Source of the DNA: Diphasiastrum complanatum | Lineage: Eukaryota; Streptophyta; Lycopodiopsida; Lycopodiales; Lycopodiaceae | Assembly: GCA_029204225.1 (NCBI GenBank) | Contig: CM055095.1 | Span: 11,505,506-11,569,505 of the forward strand | Length of the DNA: 64,000 bases | Direction: 5' to 3' | Shown: piece by piece, positions 54,494 through 64,000 of the stretch | Layout of the letters: each line of letters opens with the position of its first letter | Numbering within the stretch: position 1 is the stretch's first letter | The notes under the pieces: model-generated | Seen by the model: the letters and a program-made list of their open reading frames with translations, nothing else | The model's database searches: none | What the model was told of the DNA's origin: nothing | Translations under genes and position numbers: made by a program

Positions 54494-57340
54494 TTACAAC
54501 ACTACTTTGTTCCAACTTAAGAATGATAATACATCAATTTTACATAGAATCATAAAAATGGTACATGTAAAAGAACATAGAATCTCAATTAATGAATTCC
54601 TCCATGTATCCATCTCTGGTTTCTCTTGCCTTTGTAGATCTTCAATCCATGAAAGCCTTTGAGTGAATGAATGCCAAAAAGATGTGTTCCCTACTCCATT
54701 TGAATGACCAAAACCTGAACTTGAAATACTTGAAGTACCTCCACAAGATTTGCACACAACGCTTGATCCTACAATGTCAACAAGTTGCCAATTTGCCAAC
54801 ACTAGAATACTAGATCTTGAACTTTGTTCAAAAGAAAACATATTGACCACTTCAATACCTTTCAAGATCTGAATGAATTCATGTACTTGATCATACAAAC
54901 CAGCAATGATAACTATTCCATCTCCAAGATCCAAAGGATGCAAAACTATGGAACTAGTTTTATTGAAATTTGACAATTTCAACACATTGACATAACAATG
55001 TTCATACATGAGATTAGGCAAGTGAGGTAGAGTAAGAAGACACTTCCTTGCAGCTCCAAAGACCTTACTTGAACCTTCAAGAACCTGTAAAAACAGATCC
55101 AAAATGCCTTGACCATTTGTCTCTTCTTTGATGCTTTTCACTAGCTTCGAATTGCCACTTGTCTCTTGGTGTTGATGAAGCAATCCAAGATCAACCTCTT
55201 GATCTTCCAATAAGACATCAAAGATCTTGCATATGTGAACATCTTCAGATCTGAAACTCTGAAGATACTCCCTCTCAAACACATGATTAAGATCCCACAA
55301 GATCTCATCAATGCTCAAATTTGACCCTTCACTATAGTTAGTGAAAACAATGCCACCATCATAAACCAAAAGATAGATTCCAACATTTCCATTTAACATG
55401 AAGTAGAGTAGGTGAAGATGAGTATCAAACCTAATCAAAACAGCCCTCTTGAGTTCATAACAAACCTCAATAAGCTCACCAATGATATCTCCCTTGCCTT
55501 GAAGAAGTTGCCACTTGAGTTGCTCCATGTAGTCTTCTTCAACCAACCTTTTGCCATCTTGACCATGAATGAACAATCCACCACAATCATAGAATGCTTT
55601 GAGTTGATGAAGAGATGTTAGATCCATGCTTTGGATCTTCCCAAGAACCACTCTTCCATTGCCCTTTCCTTCACAAGACTCCCTCTTAATGCTAGCACCA
55701 CAAAAGTTAGAAACCTCCCTCTTGATAGTTGCACCATAAGAAGTAGAAGACTCTTGAATATTAGAATCCAAGAAAAGAATCCTTAGTACCTTCAACATAA
55801 GAGTGATTGAAGTACTCTCTCTTTTCAAACATGAACTTCTACTCAATGATTTAGGTAATGAGTCATATGATAATGATTCTTCCTCACTATCGTTCATAAA
55901 AACATCATTCAAAGTACATCCTACTTTGAACACTTCACATACTTCTCTTCCTTTTGACTTGTGATCTCCCTCACCAAGTCTCATGATAGAAACCTTTGAT
56001 CTACTCTTTTTATGAAGAAATGTGACACCACTTGTTGCACAAATGACTTTATCACAAAAAGATGTAAAAGAACCATTTCCTTCAAGCATGCTCAAAGCAC
56101 CATCATCTTTTCCCACATGATTACATACATCAATATGAAAAGAATTAGAAGAACAACAGTCTTCTTGCAAAGAATGACACTTAGCATCTCCATCTTTTTC
56201 CATATGAACAAACAAGTCATTAGCAACAATCACTTCCAAAGAAGAATCTTCATCAACTCCATTGATGAAGTTAGCTCCTTCCTTACCTTTTCCATTTTTG
56301 CACTTGCCATCTAGCACCATTGAAGAACCACCAAGCCTTGGAAGTCCATGAGTAGAAGAGTACAAACATGATGCTAATTTAGCTCCACATGACTCCATAT
56401 GACTAGTAGGTAACACTAGTGCATCTTCAAGATCCAATGGATCCAAAAAATTGACCATAGATTCACCAAAGCTTGCCAAGTTAGCACAACAATTATCATC
56501 TCCAAGAAGTACATTAGATCTCAACCTAGATCTAGCATTTTGTTTCTTATGGCATTCATTTGCAAAATGTCCTTTTATCCCACAATAAAAGCACTTGAAC
56601 TTTGACTTATTGTTCTTAGTAGAAGAGGAAGAGGAAGAGTGATCATCATGATCAAAGTTACCACCTTTGGACCATTTCCCTTTGCCTTTACCTTTGCCCT
56701 TGAATTTGCCTTTTGTGAAGAAAGCCTCTTCACCTCCACCTTGCAAGGATGCACCATCAAGCTTTGATTGCAACCTATGTTCTTCAGCCAATAAGATTTC
56801 TTGCAAGTCAACCACACTTGGCAAGACTCTTTGAATGGCAAAACTTTGCACAAGGTTAGCATGTTCATTTAGCAAACCATTCAACATAACTTGGACTATT
56901 TCACCATCTTTTATGTTCTCATCAATGCATGCTAAATCATCACTTAGGGACTTAACTCTCAAGATAAATGCATGAGCACTTTCACCCTCTCTTTGCCTAC
57001 TAGAAAATACTTGTCTCCTTAGGGTCAATACCCTAGATGTGGACTTTGATTCAAAGAGCTTCTTTAAGGCATTCCATGCCTCACTTGCACTTTGACACTT
57101 TCCAACTTCCTTGAGAAGTTCATTTGTAACATTCATTTTAATGATATGAAGAGCCCTTTTGGCCTTCTTATCAAACCTTTGTTGCTCTTGAAGTGTGAGA
57201 GGTCTCTCTTCAATTTCTGCAACTATGTCCATGAGTTCATTCAACTCAAGTAAGGACTCCATCCTCACTTTCCAAGTAGAGTAGTTTGATGAACTCAACC
57301 TTTCACTAGACTCTAGCATGATCCCACCATTGGAAGCCAT
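54494..57340 (-). CDS. Gag fused to a long unknown protein (948 aa)
   Basis: Residues 1-200 are a copia Gag (SSNYSTWKVRMESLLELNEL, KSTSRVLTLRRQV), followed by a basic Gly/Lys run and the CCHC knuckle CFYCGIKGHFANEC at 250-263. Instead of a protease, about 680 further residues continue in one frame. They are Ser-, Cys- and Asp-rich at first (GATIKREVSNFCGASIKRES is an internal repeat-like pair). Later come more ordered segments (YMEQLKWQLLQGKGDIIGEL, HLHLLYFMLNGNVGIYLLVY, LILWDLNHVFE-like), and the end is hydrophobic. I recognise no domain in this part. No stop or frameshift interrupts it, in contrast to every other retroelement ORF here. It could be captured host sequence or a diverged structural protein. 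Confidence 0.85.
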   Translation of the reverse strand: MASNGGIMLESSERLSSSNYSTWKVRMESLLELNELMDIVAEIEERPLTLQEQQRFDKKAKRALHIIKMNVTNELLKEVGKCQSASEAWNALKKLFESKSTSRVLTLRRQVFSSRQREGESAHAFILRVKSLSDDLACIDENIKDGEIVQVMLNGLLNEHANLVQSFAIQRVLPSVVDLQEILLAEEHRLQSKLDGASLQGGGEEAFFTKGKFKGKGKGKGKWSKGGNFDHDDHSSSSSSTKNNKSKFKCFYCGIKGHFANECHKKQNARSRLRSNVLLGDDNCCANLASFGESMVNFLDPLDLEDALVLPTSHMESCGAKLASCLYSSTHGLPRLGGSSMVLDGKCKNGKGKEGANFINGVDEDSSLEVIVANDLFVHMEKDGDAKCHSLQEDCCSSNSFHIDVCNHVGKDDGALSMLEGNGSFTSFCDKVICATSGVTFLHKKSRSKVSIMRLGEGDHKSKGREVCEVFKVGCTLNDVFMNDSEEESLSYDSLPKSLSRSSCLKRESTSITLMLKVLRILFLDSNIQESSTSYGATIKREVSNFCGASIKRESCEGKGNGRVVLGKIQSMDLTSLHQLKAFYDCGGLFIHGQDGKRLVEEDYMEQLKWQLLQGKGDIIGELIEVCYELKRAVLIRFDTHLHLLYFMLNGNVGIYLLVYDGGIVFTNYSEGSNLSIDEILWDLNHVFEREYLQSFRSEDVHICKIFDVLLEDQEVDLGLLHQHQETSGNSKLVKSIKEETNGQGILDLFLQVLEGSSKVFGAARKCLLTLPHLPNLMYEHCYVNVLKLSNFNKTSSIVLHPLDLGDGIVIIAGLYDQVHEFIQILKGIEVVNMFSFEQSSRSSILVLANWQLVDIVGSSVVCKSCGGTSSISSSGFGHSNGVGNTSFWHSFTQRLSWIEDLQRQEKPEMDTWRNSLIEILCSFTCTIFMILCKIDVLSFLSWNKVVL

Positions 57341-58498
57341 GATTCTAATGTTTCTTCAACTTTTAGGTTTTGTCCTAAAGCACTTAGCACTCACTTTTCT
57401 CTCAACAAATGATAGATAAAGAGATCTATGAAGATTTAGGACCCTAAAACACTTCTATCTTGAACCTAGATGGTTTCCAAGCATAGAAAGGAAGATTGAA
57501 ACACATGCAACACTTTGCACACACTAAGAATGGATTACAAAATCAAACCAACCTGAACACACTCTTGCTTAAGCTCTCAAACTTTCCAGCAAGTGACCAA
57601 ATCAAGTTATGGTGTGAAGAGTTACTTGCATTCTTAGAAAATACCCAAAACTAGGATGCCAAGATTACCTAGTAATGAACAAACTTGATCAACATATGAT
57701 CAACACACTAAGATATTGATTCAACCTGTAAAACCACATGTAAACCACACTTCTAAAAGTTTATAAACTCCAGCAAGTGATAAATACAAGATTTAGAGGT
57801 GAATGAATGAGCACACTTAGTGAATCACAAGACTAGCTTCACTATCTTGTCAAATCTTGGTGTTTAGATGTAGATCTAAGATCACTTCACATGAGAATGT
57901 TCCTCAACCTGTTAAGAACCTGAAAACACACTTGCATAATGGTTAACACCTTCCAGCAAATGCTCCAATCAAATTACATAAGGAGAGTTACTTACATGCT
58001 CAACAAAGTACACCAAAAATTATGCCAAAATTGATGACAATCTTTACAATATGCTCTTCACAATGGAGCTTACAATATGTTCACCCAAAAAAGGGGATCT
58101 TTCATCCAAATGGGAGCTTTGCTCAGCCTTTAGGAGAATTACAACTCACTCAAAAGAGCATTTGTCATCCACTTAAGGAGAAGTTTCATCCACTTAAGGA
58201 GAGTGTTCATCCAAGAATGGAGATTGTCAACAATAGGATTGAAAAGAACATTGTTAGTATTGAATATGCACAAGCCTCACAATCACAAATGATTAGGTGT
58301 TATGATCTGATCCAAAATAGTTTCTTTTCAGCCTCTGATCTTCAATAGACCTGAAATATGCTTTTGATCCACAAGTTCAACTCACAAAACAAAGGTTAGT
58401 AAGATTTGATCAACAAAGCAATGCAAAATCATGCTAGAACTTGATCAAACATCCAAATATCACCAAAAATGGAATACTTACTGTAAATAGAAGCCAAC
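57341..58498 (-). other. Leader of the gag-only element with internal repeats
   Basis: About 1.15 kb between the primer site and the Gag start. It holds about three degenerate copies of a 170-200 bp unit (caacctgtaaaaccacatg, tttccagcaagtgacc, ctccagcaagtgataa, cttccagcaaatgctc) and short repeats of catccacttaaggaga near 58160-58215. The plus-strand frame at 58022-58348 reads across these repeats and is not taken as a gene. Confidence 0.6.
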
Positions 58499-58512
58499 CA
58501 GCTCTGATACCA
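58499..58512 (-). other. Primer-binding site (initiator-Met tRNA)
   Basis: Minus strand tggtatcagagctg starts at the base after the 5' LTR. Confidence 0.92.
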
Positions 58513-59159
58513 TGTGAAAAATACAGATCCTAAGTGGATCTAAACTCCAAGATCATTGGCTTGAATGCTTGCACTCCAAACTACATAAGCTAGGAATTGG
58601 CAACACATTCTATGCTACCTAGAATGCAAAGAACTTGATCAAAAAGCATTTATCACAAATGGAAACTTCCATAAACATCAAGTGCGGCCCAAAATAGCAT
58701 TATACAGTCCATAATACATCAGCCTATTACTTTTGGAAAGCACCTAAGATCATACACACAAAGCTTGAACTCAATCACTACACAATGCCAACAATGGAAG
58801 GAGAACCCAATAGAAAAATCTCTCATTAAGCAAATGAATACAATGGATCTGCTCCAACCTGTTTCTCCACGGCCTACCTGCTATATATAGCTGAGAGAGA
58901 TGACTCTCTCTCCTCTCTCTAGACCCTCCTTACCTAAAATATGCCCTATATAGGTAAAATTGGCATATATGTCCAAAATACATGAAAATGGACTCATTTC
59001 GAAGGTCTTGAAGTTTGACACTTCTTCATACTGAAAAAATACACTTACTAAAAATATCTAGACCTGTTTCACACGTGTGAAAAGTCAGATCCTAAACTAT
59101 GTGCCATTTTTAGCAATTTTGGCCTAAAACTAGACAAGGAAATGTTGACAATTTTCACA
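58513..59159 (-). repeat. 5' LTR of the gag-only element
   Basis: Partner of 53820-54466, 647 bp, apparently identical, followed by the target duplication ctttc. Confidence 0.93.
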
Positions 59160-59349
59160 CTTTCCTCATCTTTTTGTCGAACACTTTGATATCCACTTCA
59201 TTTGGTGGCCTTCTCTCATCACTTGTGACGACTTCCCACACGTATTTCTCCATCAGTATGTTTTTCATTTTGAATTTTCACACTGCATAGTTGGAAATCC
59301 CATCCAATTTGCTACTTTCACTCAAAATGGACTCTCCCATGTTTGTCAT
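59160..59349 (-). pseudogene. Host copia Gag, N-terminal part
   Basis: The minus frame from ATG 59349 (or 59340) reads GESILSESSKLDGISNYAV, then a stop where a Trp is usual, then KFKMKNILMEKYVWEVV and DIKVFDKKMRKA. It joins FTFINLSVKDHI at 53812 in frame once the nested element is removed. NYxxWKxxMxxxL is the start of copia Gag. Confidence 0.88.
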
Positions 59350-60631
59350 CGCAAAATTGCTTGAAACTTCTGCCATAGGCTAAAAGCAGTATGTCGAGGC
59401 CAAATGTGATGTCAAAAGCTGAAAATAATGACCTGCACTTTTTCCCTTGCTAGGCCACTCGTCGCTTATCCACCAAATTGAAAGCCAAATCGGCGTCCCT
59501 TCCAAAATGCACTCAGTCGTCAACTCCCAACTACGTGCCCAATGGAATGGTGAAATCACTTTTGGCGCACTCTAAACACTTTCTCTACTACAATCACTCT
59601 GTTTTTCTATACCGTACTTGCAGGTACAGTCCGGGTGCCCTTTGTTTGGAGTCCGTAGCCCTTCGTTTGTGTCAAAACGGATAAAGGAGGCAAAATTAAG
59701 GGCTTTTCATGTTTTTGAATTGTTTCTTCACCTTGAAGAAACTTCACACTTCATTTGTGAAGGGACCCAACTCCAATTTCAGTATGAAAATTTTTAATGA
59801 AGTTGAAGGCCAGAATGCACTTCAAGTCCCTTCAAGACCTTTTCCACTTCATCCTATGGCCCACTACGATCTTGTGGTCCAGATTGTTCTCTGAGCCAAC
59901 CATCTCAATCATTGATCTGATTTATGCAAGATCCTATGGCCAGACACCCCTTTGTGCATCAAACGATCACCTTGCAACCGCTATACACCTTCATACACTA
60001 AGCTGTTGCCCCCGTTGGTCGCGCGCGGGCTCCCTGCTCCTCCTTTCTCTTCCACCTTGCAAGCTTTTCTTGCTTTCTAGCTATGGTTTCCCTCAAAATT
60101 GCTTATGGCTCCACAGATTTAGCGCGGCTGTCCACAACCACTTTAGATTTTATAGAACTGATTAGGGCACCCTCCTCTAGATTCTCACAGCTTCCAAAAT
60201 GATTCAGAATGGAGAGATATCTTCGTTTTTGAGCTTTCAAACCCTAGGTCAGGGTTTTTCTCAGAAAACTAATCTTGACTGACTATTCACAACCCTCTAA
60301 CTAGCCAATCATCTTCCTCTAAGGTCGCCCTATTGCTGGAAAGCTGATGCTTCAATCCGTTTGTCAAACGGTGTCCGTTTGGATGCACACCGATTGCAAA
60401 CACCAAGTAGCCTTCTTTCATAATTTCAAAATTCCGTTTGTTGAGGTTCTGATTCAGCCAACAACTCTTGTCTCTGAATCCTCACACAGTCTCAAGCTCA
60501 CCAAGCTTCTGTGTTCTAAACTCTCTACACCAGTGCTTCTCTTTCCGTCTTCAACCTGTCATAAACCCCAAACTCTCAGAAGATAGTTCTCCCGAAGCTC
60601 TCTTCAACGGCGATGTTGTATGTACACTCCC
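59350..60631 (-). other. Leader of the host copia element
   Basis: About 1.3 kb between primer site and Gag with no open frame of note. It shares phrases with the leader of the LARD-like element near 11.8-12.8 kb (tttcagtat ... gaagttgaaggc, taaggtcgccct), linking the two families. Confidence 0.6.
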
Positions 60632-60649
60632 TGTACGGCCCTGATACCA
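60632..60649 (-). other. Primer-binding site, host copia element
   Basis: Minus strand tggtatcagggccgtaca starts right after the LTR. Against the usual tggtatcagagcc it has one change (a to g). Confidence 0.85.
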
Positions 60650-60923
60650 ACTTAGAATTTGCTTCGAACAGGAATACAACTCATGTTACACAGTAACACA
60701 GACAGAAAACACTCTCCATAGCAAGCTCACATAACAACTGTATTTCTCAAAATGAAATTACACTGTACATATAGTTGCTCACTCAGGCAATCCATGCATG
60801 ACCCAGGTTGCCGTTGGCAGGACGCGTGTCTCGTCGACTTGCCTCGTGGCGAGGCCAACTGATCCTTATCGACTGATAGGACCCACAGTACAGTAGCACA
60901 GTGATTCTACTCTAATTCTAACT
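60650..60923 (-). repeat. 5' LTR of the host copia element
   Basis: 274 bp, nine bases longer than its partner because of one indel (tctcaaaatgaaatt against tcaatt). On the minus strand it runs from agttagaatta to attctaagt. The outer flank aagat repeats the left flank. Confidence 0.9.
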
Positions 60924-60928
60924 AAGAT

Positions 60929-63900
60929 TTCAAGAGTAACACTTCTTTGAATTGCACACTTTTTTCTACTTTTGGAGAATCCAAGGCCTTGCTTTGCCTT
61001 GCCTATAAAATACCAAATATAGCCTTGCAGGGGGAGATCACAACATCTAAGCTATTCATAGTCAAGCAATTGCCTTCAATCATATTACCAAATCTAATAT
61101 GCATAAATTTGGTTTCTTTCCTCAAAGTAGGCTTTGGTAAAGCAGACTCAAAAGTCATTTTAAAGTAAATTCTTCAAATAATTTGTCAAGCAATTGCATT
61201 GATCTTAAGCTTTAAAGGTAAATTGTACCTACAATCATGAACTATGGAAGGAGAATGTATAATGTACCATTCCAACATTTTTTTTTAAATTCTCATGACT
61301 ACAATAGCAAATGTAGGTGTATGAGTGATAAGCACTTATGAGGTCTAAACACTTCTGAGTTTGAGAAGAGTATTTTGGTCTGATTACTATGTTGCTTTGA
61401 TTGAATTGAACTTTTGCTCAAGAAATATTTTTCCAGTATAGCAAGTTAGATTTTTTTTAATATGTTTGAGAGCTTTCAATATCTTAAAAGACCTTGCAAA
61501 ATAGTTGCCATGTTTTGGCCTTTTCCCACATATGCTACATTTTGCCTTTGCTATATTTCATGCAATTGTAAGTTGTTGCCTACCTACACACATTGATTAT
61601 ATTTTCATGTATGCAATGTTTTGTTGTTGTATACTTTTAGCCACATTACTAAACATTGGTCTATGAACTACTTGCAAACGTATTAATTTTCAATATGGTG
61701 TATCTTTGCAAGACTTCATTTTCAAAAAAAGCTATTCACATGTAGTGTATGTTGTTGTGAGACTCCATATTTCGAGAGTTAAAGTGAGGTATTAAAGGAA
61801 CACTATATATATGAGATAATGGCATCTAATATACTTACCTACAATACTTTACAAATAATACATTAGTGCACATATTTTATCATCCATGATAGTTCATTAA
61901 TTTGAGTATGTCAACCAAATGGTGGGAATATAAAATACACAAAAACAAATCTTGTAAGACAATGAGGAAATCTTATATTGTACTTTAATTACTAGTAGCT
62001 TATGCATTATAAAAGCACAAACAAGATGGTTCACTAATATAATATGCAATTTCTAACAAACATTTTCATGTTTTGTGAGCAAACAAACTTATCGGGCATT
62101 ACATACAATTTGGAACACCAAAAAGTGAAGTCATTATAAGAAGTGGATCAAACTAGCTCAATGAAGACACATGTTTAGTAGAAATGTATATTATTTGAAA
62201 TTTTGTTCCTTATAATCCAGATTTGTGTCTAAATGCTCCTTGGGGTTGGTTGTATTTCCAAAAAATTGGTTATGACACTTTCGGGAGAGAAGTAGCTACA
62301 ATAAATAGATCAAATTGATAGTAGATAGTCAACGTTTATTGAAGACACAAAAACCATATGGTTTGAGATGAATTCAATAGTTAATTTTGCTTTCTTCATA
62401 TAACTTACTTTGATTTTCATGTTAATATACTTGAGATTAATTTGCAATGACACATGATGAGTCTTTTTTTTTTTTGGAAACTTAGGTTTCAAGAACCAAA
62501 GTGGCATTGCTACATGAGGTTTTGCGATAAACACGCTATCTTGGCTAAGTCGCAACATAGACACACCATTTCTATAGTGAAATACCTAGCCCGGAAGTTG
62601 GAAAACACTATCGTTCAGTGAACAAGATGGTATTTGTAATGTACTCACCACTTTTTATTTGACCATCCAACTTACAGACTATTGTTATAAGCAAATTAGG
62701 GTTTTAGGGTGTATCTTGCCAGTAATGCTCTCATATCTCTATTACACGTGTTGGGTTCTGAGTCTGTTGGGTTCGGGGAACCACAAGTCATCACTCTAAT
62801 TTACTTGGGAAATGCATCATATGTGGTACGCAAACAAACTCATCACATACAGTACCATAGGAGTTTAGTTAACTAGGGTTGTGTTGTTGGTAGTAACTAA
62901 GCCAAACTATTCTCACCTTCGTAGGAAGACATAATGCCATGTCCTATCAACAAGATGGTACGATTTCGTTGAACTTCACTTTCCTATCAAAGAGAAAAGA
63001 CATATTGTGATGATCGCCTAGTGAAGATTTGACTAGATCTTGTTGCATGCAACCAAAAGGACACCCCCATGCCATGGTGAATGAATGCAAGAGGCTCTTG
63101 GCTTTAAGAATCAGAAAATCCAATAGGTAGATGGGCGAGTTTCCCCTAGTATATATTCTCTCCCATGAGGCAAGAATATTCCTTTTAGGATTCCCATGCA
63201 ACCTGGAATAGCAATTGACCTCCTATTCTTGCATTATAGCAATCAAACACCATGCAAGTGCTCCTATGTCCAATTATAGGTTTGGGCCCTCATATGATTG
63301 TTAATTACTTTATCGGCCAAGCTCGGAATGACGAGGCATAACTAATAACGACATACACTGGAGTGACCGGCTATCCATGTCAGGGATTATTCTGAATCCC
63401 ACATATTGGACATGGACGTAACACATACCGTGTCATTCTAGGTGTCATGTGTGTGGTCCACCAGGTTATGACCTAATCACAAATATGGAAATATAGTTAG
63501 ATATTATGTTAGGGTACATGTAGCTAAGGATTCTACTTGGATTATAGCTACTAAACGTAGTATAGTAGAGAGCATAACCATCCTATGGCGAAGTACTTAG
63601 TTGCAAGTAGTAAAGTTCACTACTATCAAGTTGTAACAAGTTATCGTGTGTGCTACACTGTAACCCACACCCAAAGTGACGAACTCACCATACCTAGTAG
63701 GATGCATGGCTAGAAGACTAGTGTGGTGCTATAATTAGCCAGCCTACTGACCTATGTGTGGATTGCTCACTGCCTCGAGAGAGATATGTATCTTACCAGT
63801 TAAATCAACTTCTCGGGCAACCATTGTCAGTATCTCCAAAAAGTTAGGTTTTAGGGTCTTGTTATACACGATAACATACCTAGCCTATGTTGGGGGTATT

Positions 63901-64000
63901 CCCAACATGATGTAAATAAATAAAAAGTCGAGTTAGTAGAAGTAGTTGTGAGGCTCGTGGCATCCTGCGTGTATAAGCCCATGGTCCAATGAGCACTTGT
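60929..64000. other. No recognisable gene
   Basis: AT-rich sequence with short open frames that carry no motifs I recognise, on either strand. The last kilobase is slightly richer in GC and may be part of another repeat cut by the window edge, but no LTR, inverted repeat or domain was identified. Confidence 0.4.

Larger units (their letters stand above)
53820..59159 (-). mobile_element. Young non-autonomous LTR element: gag plus unknown ORF, no pol
   Basis: A complete element of 5340 bp with two 647-bp LTRs that appear identical by eye, flanked by ctttc (53815-53819 and 59160-59164). It has a primer site (58499-58512) and a purine-rich tract just before the 3' LTR (plus 54467-54476). Its only long ORF is 948 codons, intact, with a Gag start. 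There is no protease, integrase or reverse transcriptase. It must borrow these, plausibly from an element like that at 15626-18940, whose Gag is closely related. Known TR-GAG elements share the gag-only plan; the long extra ORF is the unusual part. Confidence 0.93.
43483..60923 (-). mobile_element. Host Ty1/copia element carrying three nested insertions
   Basis: The left LTR (43483-43747) and right LTR (60650-60923) are flanked by the target duplication aagat (43478-43482 and 60924-60928). Reading right to left the order is primer site, leader, gag, protease, integrase, linker, reverse transcriptase, RNase H and a GA-rich polypurine tract. Three younger elements split gag, the pre-integrase domain and the region after the integrase. 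Subtracting them with their duplications leaves about 5.55 kb, normal for copia. Protein text rejoins at each junction (for example YRCFD with PVEKK, and KKMRKA with FTFINL). The element itself is dead through stops, a deletion before the reverse transcriptase and the insertions. Its LTRs differ by a 9-bp indel and many point changes, so it is old. Confidence 0.92.

Noticed and set aside
56012-56314. Plus-strand frame of 100 residues inside the 948-codon ORF
   Set aside because: Antisense of the Ser/Asp-rich part of the intact minus-strand ORF.
58022-58348. Plus-strand frame of 108 residues
   Set aside because: It spans the repeat-rich leader of the minus-strand gag-only element; its protein repeats (FHPLKE) only reflect the short DNA repeats.
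62310-63201. Two minus-strand frames of 84 residues near the right end
   Set aside because: No recognisable motif and no splice or promoter context; not distinguishable from chance frames in AT-rich DNA.

Overview
This window looks like nuclear DNA of a land plant with a large, repeat-rich genome. The evidence is plant-type Ty1/copia and Ty3/gypsy LTR retrotransposons primed by initiator-Met tRNA, a CACTA (TNP2/DUF4218) transposon, a hAT-type non-autonomous element, GA/CT-rich 5' leaders, and one intact plant-type PB1-domain gene. I see no prokaryotic or organellar genes. The species cannot be fixed from the sequence. Long stretches of decayed repeats around a single gene would suit a gymnosperm, a fern or another large-genome plant.

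Layout. 1-3.3 kb: decayed gypsy and copia pieces and short repeats. 3.5-7.7 kb: a broken CACTA transposase on the minus strand, with an internal duplication split by a piece of the next element. 7.7-13.1 kb: an LTR element without recognisable coding (LARD-like). 13.5-15.6 kb: a candidate LTR plus unrecognised internal sequence. 15.6-18.9 kb: the 5' half of a copia element (LTR, gag, protease, integrase). 18.9-23.3 kb: a second, convergent copia element on the minus strand with its 5' LTR. 23.7-26.1 kb: a broken, intron-containing minus-strand gene that joins a CENH3-like histone-fold exon, a Pro/Ser-rich linker and a Ulp1-like cysteine-protease fold. 24.7-30.0 kb: nine 70-71 bp hairpin modules with conserved stems. 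35.7-38.2 kb: the PB1-domain gene, the only convincing functional host gene. 39.3-41.2 kb: tandem repeats, one split by a hAT-type element.

43.5-60.9 kb is a fully resolvable nest. A minus-strand copia element (43483-60923, TSD aagat) carries three insertions, each with its own 5-bp target duplication: a plus-strand copia element at 45437-51325 (TSD atcaa), a solo LTR at 52036-52685 (TSD ctaag), and a minus-strand element at 53820-59159 (TSD ctttc). Removing them leaves about 5.5 kb, a normal copia length, and rejoins the host protein frames at the junctions examined. The third insertion is the youngest. Its two 647-bp LTRs look identical, and it carries one intact 948-codon ORF that starts as a copia Gag and continues for about 680 residues with no protease, integrase or reverse transcriptase. 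Its Gag resembles that of the 15.6 kb copia element, whose LTR in turn matches the solo LTR, so these may be related families.

The most unusual signals are the histone-fold/Ulp1-like gene remnant, the constant-length hairpin modules (two of which make up most of one of its introns), and the gag-plus-unknown ORF of the youngest element. Domain names are assigned from motifs recognised by eye; no database search was possible.
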